11,343 bases of DNA from an uncultured Acidimicrobiaceae bacterium (GTDB lineage Bacteria; Actinomycetota; Acidimicrobiia; Acidimicrobiales; RAAP-2): contig CALAYR010000173.1 of the NCBI GenBank assembly GCA_937894805.1, positions 1 through 11,343 of the forward strand, given 5' to 3'. Within the stretch, counting starts at the first letter, position 1. The number at the start of each line of letters is the position of its first letter. Positions 1 to 7,160 of this stretch are shown piece after piece. Position numbers and translations under genes: made by a program. A model generated the notes under the pieces. It was not told the origin of the DNA. It saw only the letters and a list, made by a program, of their open reading frames with translations, and ran no database searches.

Positions 1-2493
1 TTCCTGCTGGTCGATGAGTCTGGTGTACGTGCGAAATACGTCCATACGACCCTCTCGAGTCGCGTGCTGCAATGTGTACACCGTTTGCGGGTTGAAAAGA
101 TGAGGCTCCCCTTCACGGCGCCACTGGTACTCCCCTCGCGTCTCGAGCTCGGGATCAACTTCGCGCCCGTAGGCAATCTCGTGGCGACGGAGAACATCAG
201 CAGCGAACCCTGCGAAACCACGGCCACCGATCTTCGATGCGATTCCCGGGAAGCAGCGATCGACTACTTCCTGATCGACTCCAATGGCCTCGAAAAGCTG
301 GGAGCCGATGTAGCTCGCCACTGTAGAGACTCCCATTTTGGACATCACCTTCAAGACGCCCTTCGACAGCGCTTTGTTGTAGCGGTAACGCGCCTGTCCT
401 GGAGCCTCGTCGTGGAACTGTCCAAAGCGTGCTAACTCTTCAATGGTGTCGAGAGCGAGGTACGGGCAGACGGCTGAAGCACCGAATCCGAGTAGCAACG
501 CAACGTGGTGCACTTCCTTAACGTCTCCGGCCTCCACGATGAGTGCCGTGTCGGCTCGAAGATGTTCACGCACGAGGCGATTATGAACAGCGGCAACTTG
601 AAGGAGGCTGGGAATAGGCGCCGCCGACTCAGTCGAGTTTCGATCCGAAAGGATGACCAGGTTCACTCCCGCACGGACGCTGGCTACCACTCTGTCTTCG
701 AGTTCCTTGAGGCCGTCTAGGAGTGCTTGGCGTGGGTTCGTCAACGCACTCGACACATCGAAGAGACCGTCGACGGCTGTTGACTTGAATGTTCCAACGC
801 CGGAGTCCTCGATGTAGCGAATTTTGGCGAGATCTTCAAGGTCGATTACCGGTGCCGAGAGAACAATTTGCCTAACGTGATCAGCCGTTGCACTCAAGAG
901 GTTGCCATGTCCACCGATACCAACTCGCAGCGAGGTGACCAGCTCTTCTCGAATGGCGTCGAGAGGAGGATTTGTTACCTGGGCAAATTGCTGAGTAAAG
1001 AAGTCGAAGACTGGTTTTGACTTCGTGGAGAGAACGGCGATTGGTGAGTCTGAGCCCATAGATCCAATGGGCTCTTCGCCATTTCGCGCCATTGGCGTGA
1101 GAATCAGTCGAATCTCCTCTTCGGTGTAACCAAAGAGATGCTGGAGGCGTACGAGCGACTCATGCTCAGGCAGAAGCATTGGCTGCGGGGCGAGCGTGTC
1201 CAGATCAATCTGATTCTGCTGTAGCCACTCGGAGTACGGATGGCTACCAGCGAGTTCGGCCTTGATATCAGCGTCATCAACGATGATGCCCTGCTCGATA
1301 TCGACGAGGAACATCCTTCCTGGTTGTAGGCGCCCCTTCGCGATGACATTCGCCGGTTCGACGTTGAGAACTCCAACCTCTGAAGAGAAAATTACTCGGC
1401 GGTCGCCCGTGACCCAGTAGCGCGCTGGCCGAAGACCGTTGCGGTCTAAAACGGCACCCACTCGAGTGCCATCACAGAAGCTGACACTTGCCGGTCCGTC
1501 CCACGGCTCCATGAGCGCCGCGTTAAATCGGTAAAAATCACGCTTCTGAGAGTCCATGGTGGTGGCGCGCTCCCAGGCCTCAGGAATCATCATGAGAATC
1601 GAATGCGGGAGTGAGCGTCCATTCATGAAGAGCAACTCGGCAGCTTCATCGAAGCTGGCTGAGTCGCTCATGAAGGGCGTAATTACTGGCGCCAAGTCAG
1701 ACGGCTCCGCCCACTTATCGGTCGCGAACTTGGACTCGCGTGCTGCCATCCATGACCGGTTTGACCGCACCGTGTTGATCTCACCGTTGTGAGCGATATA
1801 GCGGAAGGGTTGGGCCAATTCCCAGCGAGGGAAGGTATTGGTCGAGAAACGAGAGTGCACGAGCGCAATCGCCGTTTCTAGGCGGCTATCTCGGAGGTCG
1901 CTGAAATAGCGGCGAAGCTGGGCTGAAGTCAGCATCCCCTTGTAAACAATGGTTCTCGTTGAAAATGATGAGGCGTAGGCCGACGAAGAACGTGCGACGC
2001 GCTTTCGAGCTATATAGAGGCGATACTCGAGCTCCTCCTGAGACCATGAGTCATCACCGGTGACGAACTGCATGGCATGGACCGGTTCGCTACCTTTAGA
2101 CGCAGCACCGAGGATCGAAGAGTCGACGGGAACATTTCGCCAGCCAAGAGTCGTTAAGCCAGTGGCATCGCAGGCTTGTTGAATTACTGCGCGATCATGT
2201 ACGTCAGAGGATGACGGCAGCATCCATTGCCCCACGCCGTATCGACCCTTTTCGGGCAGTGGAATACCTTGGTCGCTCGCTACAGATACCAAGAATGAGT
2301 GCGGCAACTGCAGCAAGATACCGGCACCGTCGCCACTATTTGGGTCGGAACCAGTCGCACCTCGATGCTCGAGATTCTCGAGGATGGTGAGAGCATCGGA
2401 CACCGTGCTGGACTTGGGGATTGCGTCCAGGTTGGCGACCATACCAACGCCACATGCGTCGTGCTCACCTTGGGGGTCATAAATCTGGCTCAT
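1..2493 (-). CDS. gltB: Glutamate synthase large subunit, N-terminal 831 residues (3' end outside window)
   Basis: The large subunit of NADPH-type GOGAT transfers the glutamine amide nitrogen to 2-oxoglutarate, giving two glutamates, and is central to ammonium assimilation in the cytoplasm. Reading the minus strand from 2493 gives an open frame to base 1 with no stop. The N-terminus has a short propeptide and then Cys14 in DACGVG, the expected N-terminal nucleophile of a class-II glutamine amidotransferase after processing. Around residues 213-237 are the family motifs FSTNTFPRWELAQPFR and AHNGEINT. Near residue 500 is the central-domain signature GSDSPIAVLS followed by QVTNPPLDAIREE. Near 715 is KGVLKVMSKMG. 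The window ends where the FMN/(beta/alpha)8 domain begins, so about half of a normal ~1,500-residue protein is visible. The start is fixed by an in-frame TAG five codons upstream and an AAGGA ribosome binding site 7 nt before the ATG. It is divergent from thiO. The family call is very sure. Confidence 0.96.
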   Translation of the reverse strand, partial: MSQIYDPQGEHDACGVGMVANLDAIPKSSTVSDALTILENLEHRGATGSDPNSGDGAGILLQLPHSFLVSVASDQGIPLPEKGRYGVGQWMLPSSSDVHDRAVIQQACDATGLTTLGWRNVPVDSSILGAASKGSEPVHAMQFVTGDDSWSQEELEYRLYIARKRVARSSSAYASSFSTRTIVYKGMLTSAQLRRYFSDLRDSRLETAIALVHSRFSTNTFPRWELAQPFRYIAHNGEINTVRSNRSWMAARESKFATDKWAEPSDLAPVITPFMSDSASFDEAAELLFMNGRSLPHSILMMIPEAWERATTMDSQKRDFYRFNAALMEPWDGPASVSFCDGTRVGAVLDRNGLRPARYWVTGDRRVIFSSEVGVLNVEPANVIAKGRLQPGRMFLVDIEQGIIVDDADIKAELAGSHPYSEWLQQNQIDLDTLAPQPMLLPEHESLVRLQHLFGYTEEEIRLILTPMARNGEEPIGSMGSDSPIAVLSTKSKPVFDFFTQQFAQVTNPPLDAIREELVTSLRVGIGGHGNLLSATADHVRQIVLSAPVIDLEDLAKIRYIEDSGVGTFKSTAVDGLFDVSSALTNPRQALLDGLKELEDRVVASVRAGVNLVILSDRNSTESAAPIPSLLQVAAVHNRLVREHLRADTALIVEAGDVKEVHHVALLLGFGASAVCPYLALDTIEELARFGQFHDEAPGQARYRYNKALSKGVLKVMSKMGVSTVASYIGSQLFEAIGVDQEVVDRCFPGIASKIGGRGFAGFAADVLRRHEIAYGREVDPELETRGEYQWRREGEPHLFNPQTVYTLQHATREGRMDVFRTYTRLIDQQE

Positions 2494-2500
2494 AGCGTCT

Positions 2501-2505
2501 TCCTT
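2501..2505 (-). promoter_or_regulatory. Ribosome binding site of gltB
   Basis: On the minus strand AAGGA lies 7 nt before the gltB ATG. It supports that start and shows that this transcript has a conventional leader, unlike the neighbouring thiO. Confidence 0.7.
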
Positions 2506-2533
2506 CTACTTGGGACGACGCTGGCCCATCAAC

Positions 2534-2563
2534 ATTGTACAGATGAACCGTTATTGCATGCAA
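2534..2563 (-). promoter_or_regulatory. Candidate sigma70-type promoter of gltB
   Basis: On the minus strand TACAAT (2539-2534, five of six matches to TATAAT) is preceded, after 18 nt, by TTGCAT (2563-2558), a weak -35 that keeps the TTG core. Transcription would start near 2527, giving a leader of roughly 35 nt that carries the AAGGA site. The -35 element lies inside the palindrome TTGCATGCAA, so a protein bound there could compete with RNA polymerase. This is a prediction from sequence only. Confidence 0.45.
2554..2563. promoter_or_regulatory. Perfect 10-bp palindrome, possible operator
   Basis: TTGCATGCAA is self-complementary over all ten bases and sits midway between the gltB and thiO starts. 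It overlaps the candidate gltB -35 element and lies just upstream of the candidate thiO -10 box. Its left part, ATTGCATG (2553-2560), recurs as a direct repeat at 2571-2578. The cognate regulator cannot be named from this window. Confidence 0.4.
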
Positions 2564-2567
2564 CGCC

Positions 2568-2573
2568 TACATT
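2568..2573 (+). promoter_or_regulatory. Candidate -10 box of a leaderless thiO transcript
   Basis: TACATT fits the actinobacterial TAnnnT pattern and ends 6 nt before the thiO ATG, so the predicted transcription start falls on or next to the A of the start codon. No Shine-Dalgarno-like sequence precedes this ATG. No good -35 element is seen. The same 6-nt geometry recurs at ispH and the DUF512 gene. Confidence 0.5.
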
Positions 2574-2579
2574 GCATGT

Positions 2580-3626
2580 ATGGCAAAATCCTCCAAAACC
2601 AACGTCGTGGTCGGCGGAGGGATCGTAGGGTTGGTTTCCGCTCTGGCCGCATCAGAAACTGGATCTGTGACGATTTATGACCCAGGAATCGGCTCTGGCG
2701 CTACTTACGCCGCGGCCGGAATGCTCTCGCCTGGGGCGGAGTTGCTCGCGGGAGAACTCCACGCACTGGGGGATGCTGAGTCTGCTCTACGAGATTGGCC
2801 AGACTTCCTGCGGCGGCTGAACAACCCCGCGGATGTGTTCTTTCCAGCCGCAGGATCACTTCTCACGGGCTACTCCCGAGGTGACCACGAGGAGATAAGA
2901 AGACTTACCGCCTTGGCGGCGACAACCTCGCTGCAGTGCACGAACGTCACAAGGGAGGCCGATCCATCACGTTTTGAGGAGATTTCTCCACGGTTCGATC
3001 GAGGCATCTTCTTTGGTGATGATGCGTTTGCCGATGTTGAAGCATTGGTCGAAACGTTGGTTGCCATTCTCAAAAGTCGCGGTGCAACGTTTATTCGGGA
3101 GTCTGTTCGAACTATCGAGTCCGGCCCCTCAGCGGTAGTTCAAACCGACGCCGGTTCACAAAACTTCGATGCGGGTCTCATATGCACGGGGGCCCAGATG
3201 GAACTCCTCGCTTCGCCCGGCCCGTCGATGGTGCGCTCGGTTCGCGGTGTGACACTTCGCTTACGACGACTCACGCCCGTTGTACCTCGCATGGTTCGAG
3301 GGATGATTGACGGAAGGTCGATCTACATCGTTGACCGACCAAACGGAGAGGTAATTGTTGGTGCGAGCGCTGATGAGACTTCTGATCGATACGTCGACAC
3401 TCTTGCGGTTTCAGAGCTGCTGAGATTGTCGCTCCTCCTCAGCCCTTCGCTCGATACAGCGGAATTTGTGGAGGCGCGATCAGGATTGAGGCCCGTTGGA
3501 CCTAATGGTCAACCATTTTTGCAACGTACGAGCCAGCGGTGGGGTTGGCACAGTGGTTACTACCGACATGGTGTGTTGATGGCGCCACTCGCCTATCGTC
3601 GTGCTGTGGAGTTTTGGAATGATTGA
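2580..3626 (+). CDS. thiO: Glycine oxidase ThiO (FAD-dependent, DAO family)
   Basis: A 348-residue flavoenzyme expected to oxidise glycine to iminoacetate (dehydroglycine) with O2, supplying the C2-N unit of the thiamine thiazole ring. The FAD-binding Rossmann motif VVVGGGIVGL lies at residues 9-18, followed by the acidic strand end TIYDPG and the ThiO/DAO segment YAAAGMLSPGAE near residues 42-53. The C-terminus has the substrate/flavin region ARSGLRPVGPNG and then GYYRHGVLMAPLA, matching the family's GHYRNGILLAP-like motif. Length is normal (~340-370). The ATG has no ribosome binding site and sits 6 nt after a TACATT box, so translation is probably leaderless. Its last 8 nt overlap thiS. Other DAO-family amine oxidases are possible on sequence alone, but the overlap with thiS makes ThiO the natural call. 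Confidence 0.9.
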   Translation: MAKSSKTNVVVGGGIVGLVSALAASETGSVTIYDPGIGSGATYAAAGMLSPGAELLAGELHALGDAESALRDWPDFLRRLNNPADVFFPAAGSLLTGYSRGDHEEIRRLTALAATTSLQCTNVTREADPSRFEEISPRFDRGIFFGDDAFADVEALVETLVAILKSRGATFIRESVRTIESGPSAVVQTDAGSQNFDAGLICTGAQMELLASPGPSMVRSVRGVTLRLRRLTPVVPRMVRGMIDGRSIYIVDRPNGEVIVGASADETSDRYVDTLAVSELLRLSLLLSPSLDTAEFVEARSGLRPVGPNGQPFLQRTSQRWGWHSGYYRHGVLMAPLAYRRAVEFWND

Positions 3627-3819
3627 GATTGCGTTAAATGGAGCCTGGGTTAGCTCGAAGGCGATGAATGTCGCCGAGTTTGTTCGTGAGCGTTCGCTAC
3701 CGCAGGTCGGTGTGGCTGTTGCTGTGAATGGTTCATTGATTCCGAAATCGGAGTGGGTTTCGACCACGCTGCGTTCCAGCGACCGTGTTGAGATTGTCAC
3801 TGCGGCGGCCGGCGGATAA
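3619..3819 (+). CDS. thiS: Sulfur-carrier protein ThiS
   Basis: A 66-residue ubiquitin-like carrier. Its C-terminal Gly-Gly is adenylated by ThiF and converted to a thiocarboxylate that donates sulfur to thiazole synthase ThiG. The protein begins MIEIALNGAW and ends with VEIVTAAAGG; the small size, the beta-grasp pattern and the terminal diglycine are diagnostic. I chose the ATG at 3619 over the in-frame GTG at 3601 because the shorter form starts directly at the first beta strand and has GGAG (3608-3611) 7 nt upstream. It overlaps the thiO stop by 8 nt, so the two are translationally coupled. The usual next partner thiG is absent; a tRNA gene follows after 23 nt. Confidence 0.93.
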   Translation: MIEIALNGAWVSSKAMNVAEFVRERSLPQVGVAVAVNGSLIPKSEWVSTTLRSSDRVEIVTAAAGG

Positions 3820-3842
3820 GGCGTAGTAGAGTAGATAGTTCA

Positions 3843-3920
3843 CGGGCTATGGCGCAGCTTGGTTAGCGCGCTTGACTGGGGGTCAAGAGGTCGTGGGTTC
3901 AAATCCCGCTAGCCCGACCA
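3843..3920 (+). tRNA. tRNA-Pro (anticodon GGG)
   Basis: All cloverleaf elements pair. The acceptor arm is CGGGCTA with TAGCCCG, the D stem is GCGC/GCGC, and the anticodon stem is CTTGA/TCAAG around the loop CTGGGGG. The T arm is GTGGG-TTCAAAT-CCCGC with one G-T pair. The anticodon GGG reads the proline codons CCC and CCU. The discriminator base A and the CCA end are encoded (through 3920). It lies 23 nt downstream of thiS and may be read through from the thi genes; TAGAGT (3827-3832) is a weak candidate for its own -10 box. Confidence 0.97.
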
Positions 3921-3924
3921 AGAG

Positions 3925-3953
3925 CAAGAATCGGACGAAACGTCCGATTCTTG
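3925..3953 (+). terminator. Perfect 13-bp hairpin after tRNA-Pro, probable terminator
   Basis: CAAGAATCGGACG (3925-3937) and CGTCCGATTCTTG (3941-3953) are exact reverse complements around an AAA loop. The hairpin starts 4 nt after the encoded CCA and ends 21 nt before the start of the acetyltransferase gene. No T-tract follows (next bases TGGTATCC), so it would be a U-less stem-loop terminator of the kind proposed in actinobacteria, or else a processing or leader structure for the downstream gene. Confidence 0.6.
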
Positions 3954-3974
3954 TGGTATCCGAGAGGGGTGTAG

Positions 3975-4430
3975 ATGACAAAGCTCCTTTCGCGCCTGCT
4001 CGCCACTCAGTGGCACGCACTTCGGTTGTACCGACTCTCTGCCCATCTTGATAAGAAGGGACATGGCCGCATGGCGGCACTCCTGCTTCTCTTTGGCAAG
4101 TTTGTCTCGGGAATTGAAATTGTTCACGGCGCTTCGATTGGGAATGGCACAGTGTTCGTTCACGGAGCCGGAATCGTAATCGGTCCTGGAGTAATCGTCG
4201 GGCAAAATTGCCGCATTTTCCATAATGTGACGCTCGGATCAAAGGATGGAGTCTCATACCCCACGGTGGAGGACGACGTGACCGTTTACCCGGGTGCTGT
4301 GGTGCTCGGCGCAGTGCGCCTTGGCAGCGGTTGCGTGATTGGTGCCAACGCAGTAGTGCTGCACGATGTCGCGCCCTACCAAATTGTCGCCGGCAATCCC
4401 GCTCGAATCATTGGTACCGTCGGCGGTTAA
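3975..4430 (+). CDS. Short serine acetyltransferase-like protein (left-handed beta-helix)
   Basis: A 151-residue acyltransferase of the hexapeptide-repeat family, most like the short serine O-acetyltransferases (CysE/WcaB/EpsC type) that move acetyl from acetyl-CoA to a hydroxyl. After a helical N-terminus of about 45 residues come imperfect hexapeptide turns: ASIGNG, FVHGAGIVIG, VIVGQNCRIFHNVTLG. The family ending VVLHDVAPYQIVAGNPARIIG closes the coil. The His in VHGAGIVIG matches the catalytic His of CysE, while the Asp of long CysE is Glu here (IEIVHG), as is common in short forms. The large N-terminal helical domain of full CysE is missing. It could make O-acetylserine for cysteine synthesis or acetylate a surface-sugar precursor; the context does not decide. 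GAGGGG lies 5 nt before the ATG. Its stop codon interlocks with that of the convergent alkyl sulfatase. Confidence 0.78.
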   Translation: MTKLLSRLLATQWHALRLYRLSAHLDKKGHGRMAALLLLFGKFVSGIEIVHGASIGNGTVFVHGAGIVIGPGVIVGQNCRIFHNVTLGSKDGVSYPTVEDDVTVYPGAVVLGAVRLGSGCVIGANAVVLHDVAPYQIVAGNPARIIGTVGG

Positions 4431-6340
4431 GGCAACACAATCTCGAAGCCAAACTCGAAGATATCGAGAAACGCTTCGAATAGTCTTAGCTTGTTTTCAT
4501 CGCCACTGACATGAAAGTTTGAGTTGCCCAGTAGCTCTTCGAGAGTATTGGAGCCACCTGCAAAGAGTGCAAATGCGTTTTGATCGCTCGTGATGGAGAC
4601 ATCGACCAAATCATCAGGAGATGCGCGACGTGTTGACAGAACGCCACCTCGGATTTCAACCCGCTCAGTGGGCTCGTCCCGATCACTGAGAGTGACGTTC
4701 ATGGAGAACCAAAAGTCCTTGCTCTTAGGTCCGTTTAGACGAACCCCCAATACGTCGGTCAACATGCTCATGGACATGGCCTTCATGAATGACGGTCCTG
4801 TGGCATTACCGCGCATGCCCTTCAGAGCACTTCCACCATTGCGTAGCTCTTGAGCACCCGTTAAGTAGAAATCTCGCCATGGCCCTGATTCGCTTTGGAA
4901 TCCAAGCTGTTCAAGCGCGTCTGCTTGGAGGTAGCGAGCTTCGAGATTGTCTGGCTCGGCGAATACGAGGTGGTTGACAACTTCGCACACCCATCGATAG
5001 TCACCCTGATCGAAACTGACTCGGGCTCGTTCAAGGAGAGATTGCGACCCTCCCATGAAATCGACATATCGCTTGCCTGCCTCTACGGGCGTGTGCGGAT
5101 TGAGATGGGCGGGATTTGCATCGAACCAGCCCAGGTACCGCTGGTAGACCGCTTTGGCATTGTGTCGAACAGTTCCGTAGTAGTCACGATTGTAAAACTG
5201 CCTGAAGAGATGAGGGGGAAGAGCAATTTCCTCCGCAATCTCATTCATGGTCAATCCATGATTGGCAAGGCGCATTGTTTGATCATGAATTGAGCGATAG
5301 AGGTCTCGCTGATTTTCGAGGTATTCGCGAATTTCGATCGCGCCCCACCGCGGCCAGTGATGCGATGCAAATGCAACGTCAATCTTGGGTAAGAAGTCGG
5401 CGAGACACTCTTGAATGTATTTAGACCAGCCGAGAGCGTCACGCACCTGGGCTCCACGCAAGGTGTAGAGGTTGTGGAGATTTGCCGTGCAGTTTTCTGC
5501 CAAGCAGAGCGCCTGAAAGTCTGGGAGAAAGATGTTCATCTCAGCGGGCGCTTCAGTACCGGGCGTCATTTGAAACTCCAGCGTGACACCGTCAACCACG
5601 TGACGCTCCCCCGTGGTGTGGATATCTACTGTGGGTGCTACCAACGTGACACCCGGTAACGCTGGAAGGCTCTTGCCAAGGCCGGTGTCGACATGGCCAA
5701 GCTCATCCTTAGGCAGCAGGACACCGTACATGTACATGGCACGTCGCAGCATCGCGGTTCCGGCGATGACATTCTCAGACACGGCCGACTCCAAGAAACC
5801 GGCCGGAGCGTAAATATCGACAACGCCGCTTGCCACCTCTTCCTCGGTCACTACGCCAAGAACTCCACCAAAGTGATCAGTGTGTGAATGCGTATAGATG
5901 ACAGCCTTCACGGGTCGTGTACCGAAATGGTTGTTGATCAGTGCGAGCGCCGCCGCCGCCGTCTCAGTTCCCGTCAGCGGGTCAATGATGATCCAACCCT
6001 CGTGACCTCGAATGAAGGTGATGTTCGAAATATCTAAACCACGAACTTGGTAGATACCGTCGGTGACCTGGAAGAGTCCCGCTTGGTTATTGAGCTGAGC
6101 CTGGCGCCAGAGGCTCGGATGGACCGAGTCGGAGCCTTCGGCCGACTCAAAGGCGTAGTCGTCCAAATCCCATACAGCATGGCCGAACCTTCCAATGATC
6201 TGGCGTTCGAGCGGTTCTGCGAGCTTTCCTCGTGTTGCGCGCTCGAAATCGGACCGATCTTCGAATGGCAGAGAGCCCAGACTGGCTGAGAGCAACTCGC
6301 GGGTATGTGCTGATGCAGTCTTGCGCTCGTTGGTGGTCAT
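4427..6340 (-). CDS. Alkyl sulfatase, SdsA1/BDS1 type (metallo-beta-lactamase fold)
   Basis: A 637-residue type III (zinc) alkyl sulfatase, expected to hydrolyse the sulfate ester of medium- to long-chain alkyl sulfates to an alcohol and sulfate. The metal motif THSHTDHFGG is at residues 150-159 (H151, H153, D155, H156). The family's two Glu ligands appear as GTEAP (E263) and LAEN (E282), and the later His as ASHHW (H327). RGLDISNITFI near 100-110 is also typical. A middle helical dimerisation region follows (about 350-500), then an SCP2-like domain from about 520 to the end, which usually binds the alkyl tail. No signal peptide is visible, unlike secreted SdsA1, so it should act in the cytoplasm. 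It starts 2 nt after the FAA-hydrolase-family stop without a ribosome binding site, suggesting coupled reinitiation, and is the last gene of the operon. Confidence 0.9.
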   Translation of the reverse strand: MTTNERKTASAHTRELLSASLGSLPFEDRSDFERATRGKLAEPLERQIIGRFGHAVWDLDDYAFESAEGSDSVHPSLWRQAQLNNQAGLFQVTDGIYQVRGLDISNITFIRGHEGWIIIDPLTGTETAAAALALINNHFGTRPVKAVIYTHSHTDHFGGVLGVVTEEEVASGVVDIYAPAGFLESAVSENVIAGTAMLRRAMYMYGVLLPKDELGHVDTGLGKSLPALPGVTLVAPTVDIHTTGERHVVDGVTLEFQMTPGTEAPAEMNIFLPDFQALCLAENCTANLHNLYTLRGAQVRDALGWSKYIQECLADFLPKIDVAFASHHWPRWGAIEIREYLENQRDLYRSIHDQTMRLANHGLTMNEIAEEIALPPHLFRQFYNRDYYGTVRHNAKAVYQRYLGWFDANPAHLNPHTPVEAGKRYVDFMGGSQSLLERARVSFDQGDYRWVCEVVNHLVFAEPDNLEARYLQADALEQLGFQSESGPWRDFYLTGAQELRNGGSALKGMRGNATGPSFMKAMSMSMLTDVLGVRLNGPKSKDFWFSMNVTLSDRDEPTERVEIRGGVLSTRRASPDDLVDVSITSDQNAFALFAGGSNTLEELLGNSNFHVSGDENKLRLFEAFLDIFEFGFEIVLP

Positions 6341-6342
6341 AT

Positions 6343-7158
6343 TTAGCGAGCCTGGCGGAAGGTGTTGGTTATTGTTCCGAGCTTCTCGATTGACGTCGTC
6401 AAGACATCGCCATCCTTAAGGAACCGCTTCGGGGTCTGACCCTGTCCGACGCCTGCGGGGCTCCCGGTGAAAATTAGATCGCCAGCGCGCAACTCGCAGA
6501 CAGCAGAGATAAACGCAACAATCTCAGGGACGTGGAATGCCATGTCCTCAGTGGATTCGTTCTGCATCAACTCACCATTGAGAGAGCATTGAATGAGAAG
6601 GTCGTTGGGATTCTCAATTTCATCTGATGAGGTGAACCAAGGGCCCATAGGGGCGAAGTTTTCAAAACTCTTGCCCATGCTGAACTGTGCCGGAGATGAC
6701 GACATTTGAACGGTGCGCTCGGAGACATCTTGACCAACCATGTAGCCAGCGATGTACGAAAATGCCTCCGACGCTGGGATATTGCGACCATTACGACCAA
6801 CCACAATGACAAGTTCGGCCTCCCAGTCGGTGGTGTCTCCTGGAATGGTCACATCAGCGTTGGGGTCAGCGATACACGACGGGAATTTCGCAAAGACCAT
6901 TGGAGTCACCGGCAGAGGTAAGTCCATTTCGGCGGCGTGGTTTTTGTAATTGAGACCGACGGCAAAAATCTGCGTGGGGCAAGGAAAAGGGGCTTGCAGC
7001 ACTTGAGGAGGTTCAATTTCCTCTCCTCGTTCGATGGTGTCAAGACGGCCGAGCACAGAGCCCACGCCAAAGCCATACTCATCAGTGGCTCCCATTACTT
7101 CAAAGTATTTGCCATTGTCGTGAAGCACGAGGCGGTTATTTGCGCGAGCGATTTGCAT
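6343..7158 (-). CDS. Fumarylacetoacetate hydrolase family protein
   Basis: A 271-residue protein of the FAH/HpcE superfamily, cytosolic Mg2+-dependent enzymes that cleave or decarboxylate acylpyruvates and related keto acids. Visible signatures are the GLNYKNHAAE segment near residue 70 (H74), the metal ligands DWEAELV (E113, E115) and GQDVSER (D144), GKSFENFAPMGPW from about 160, and FTGSPAGVG near 240. An N-terminal beta-rich part of about 55 residues precedes the catalytic barrel, as in many actinobacterial members. Members of this family act as acylpyruvases, oxaloacetate decarboxylases or aromatic-degradation hydrolases, and sequence alone does not choose between them. No other aromatic-degradation gene is present. 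It sits 2 nt after the gamma-CA-like gene and 2 nt before the alkyl sulfatase, so co-expression is very likely but a shared pathway is not shown. Confidence 0.88.
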   Translation of the reverse strand: MQIARANNRLVLHDNGKYFEVMGATDEYGFGVGSVLGRLDTIERGEEIEPPQVLQAPFPCPTQIFAVGLNYKNHAAEMDLPLPVTPMVFAKFPSCIADPNADVTIPGDTTDWEAELVIVVGRNGRNIPASEAFSYIAGYMVGQDVSERTVQMSSSPAQFSMGKSFENFAPMGPWFTSSDEIENPNDLLIQCSLNGELMQNESTEDMAFHVPEIVAFISAVCELRAGDLIFTGSPAGVGQGQTPKRFLKDGDVLTTSIEKLGTITNTFRQAR

Positions 7159-7160
7159 GA

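Larger units (their letters stand above)
2553..2578 (+). repeat. 8-bp direct repeat ATTGCATG, 18-bp period
   Basis: ATTGCATG occurs at 2553-2560 and again at 2571-2578, start-to-start 18 bp. The second copy overlaps the candidate thiO -10 box and ends 1 bp before its ATG. Such spacing could seat a dimer or two monomers on nearly the same DNA face, but chance cannot be excluded for an 8-mer. Confidence 0.5.

Noticed and set aside
64..435. 123-codon plus-strand frame antisense to gltB
   Set aside because: The minus strand encodes continuous GltB sequence here with family motifs; the plus frame is compositionally a shadow.
2494..2579. TPP riboswitch upstream of thiO
   Set aside because: The region is too short and lacks the conserved THI-box core; the transcript appears leaderless, leaving no 5' UTR for an aptamer.
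2299..2628. 109-codon plus-strand frame running from gltB into the thiO start
   Set aside because: Antisense to the GltB amidotransferase N-terminus and out of frame with ThiO; no ribosome binding site or motif.
3601..3618. Upstream GTG start extending ThiS by six residues
   Set aside because: The extension has no counterpart in ThiS, and the ATG at 3619 has GGAG at proper spacing and starts on the first beta strand.
3843..3920. Integration site of a mobile element at the tRNA
   Set aside because: No integrase gene and no direct repeat of the tRNA 3' end elsewhere in the window; flanking genes are housekeeping-like.
3909..4223. 104-codon minus-strand frame antisense to the acetyltransferase gene
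   Set aside because: No recognisable motif, overlaps the tRNA 3' end and lies wholly opposite a conserved protein-coding frame.
3883..4257. 124-codon minus-strand frame across the tRNA and acetyltransferase gene, ending in LAGFEPTTS
   Set aside because: AGFEPTTS is the classic artefact of translating the antisense of a tRNA T-arm, and the rest is antisense to a well-supported acetyltransferase gene.
4895..5293. 132-codon plus-strand frame inside the alkyl sulfatase gene
   Set aside because: Opposite an intact, motif-rich alkyl sulfatase frame; no independent support.
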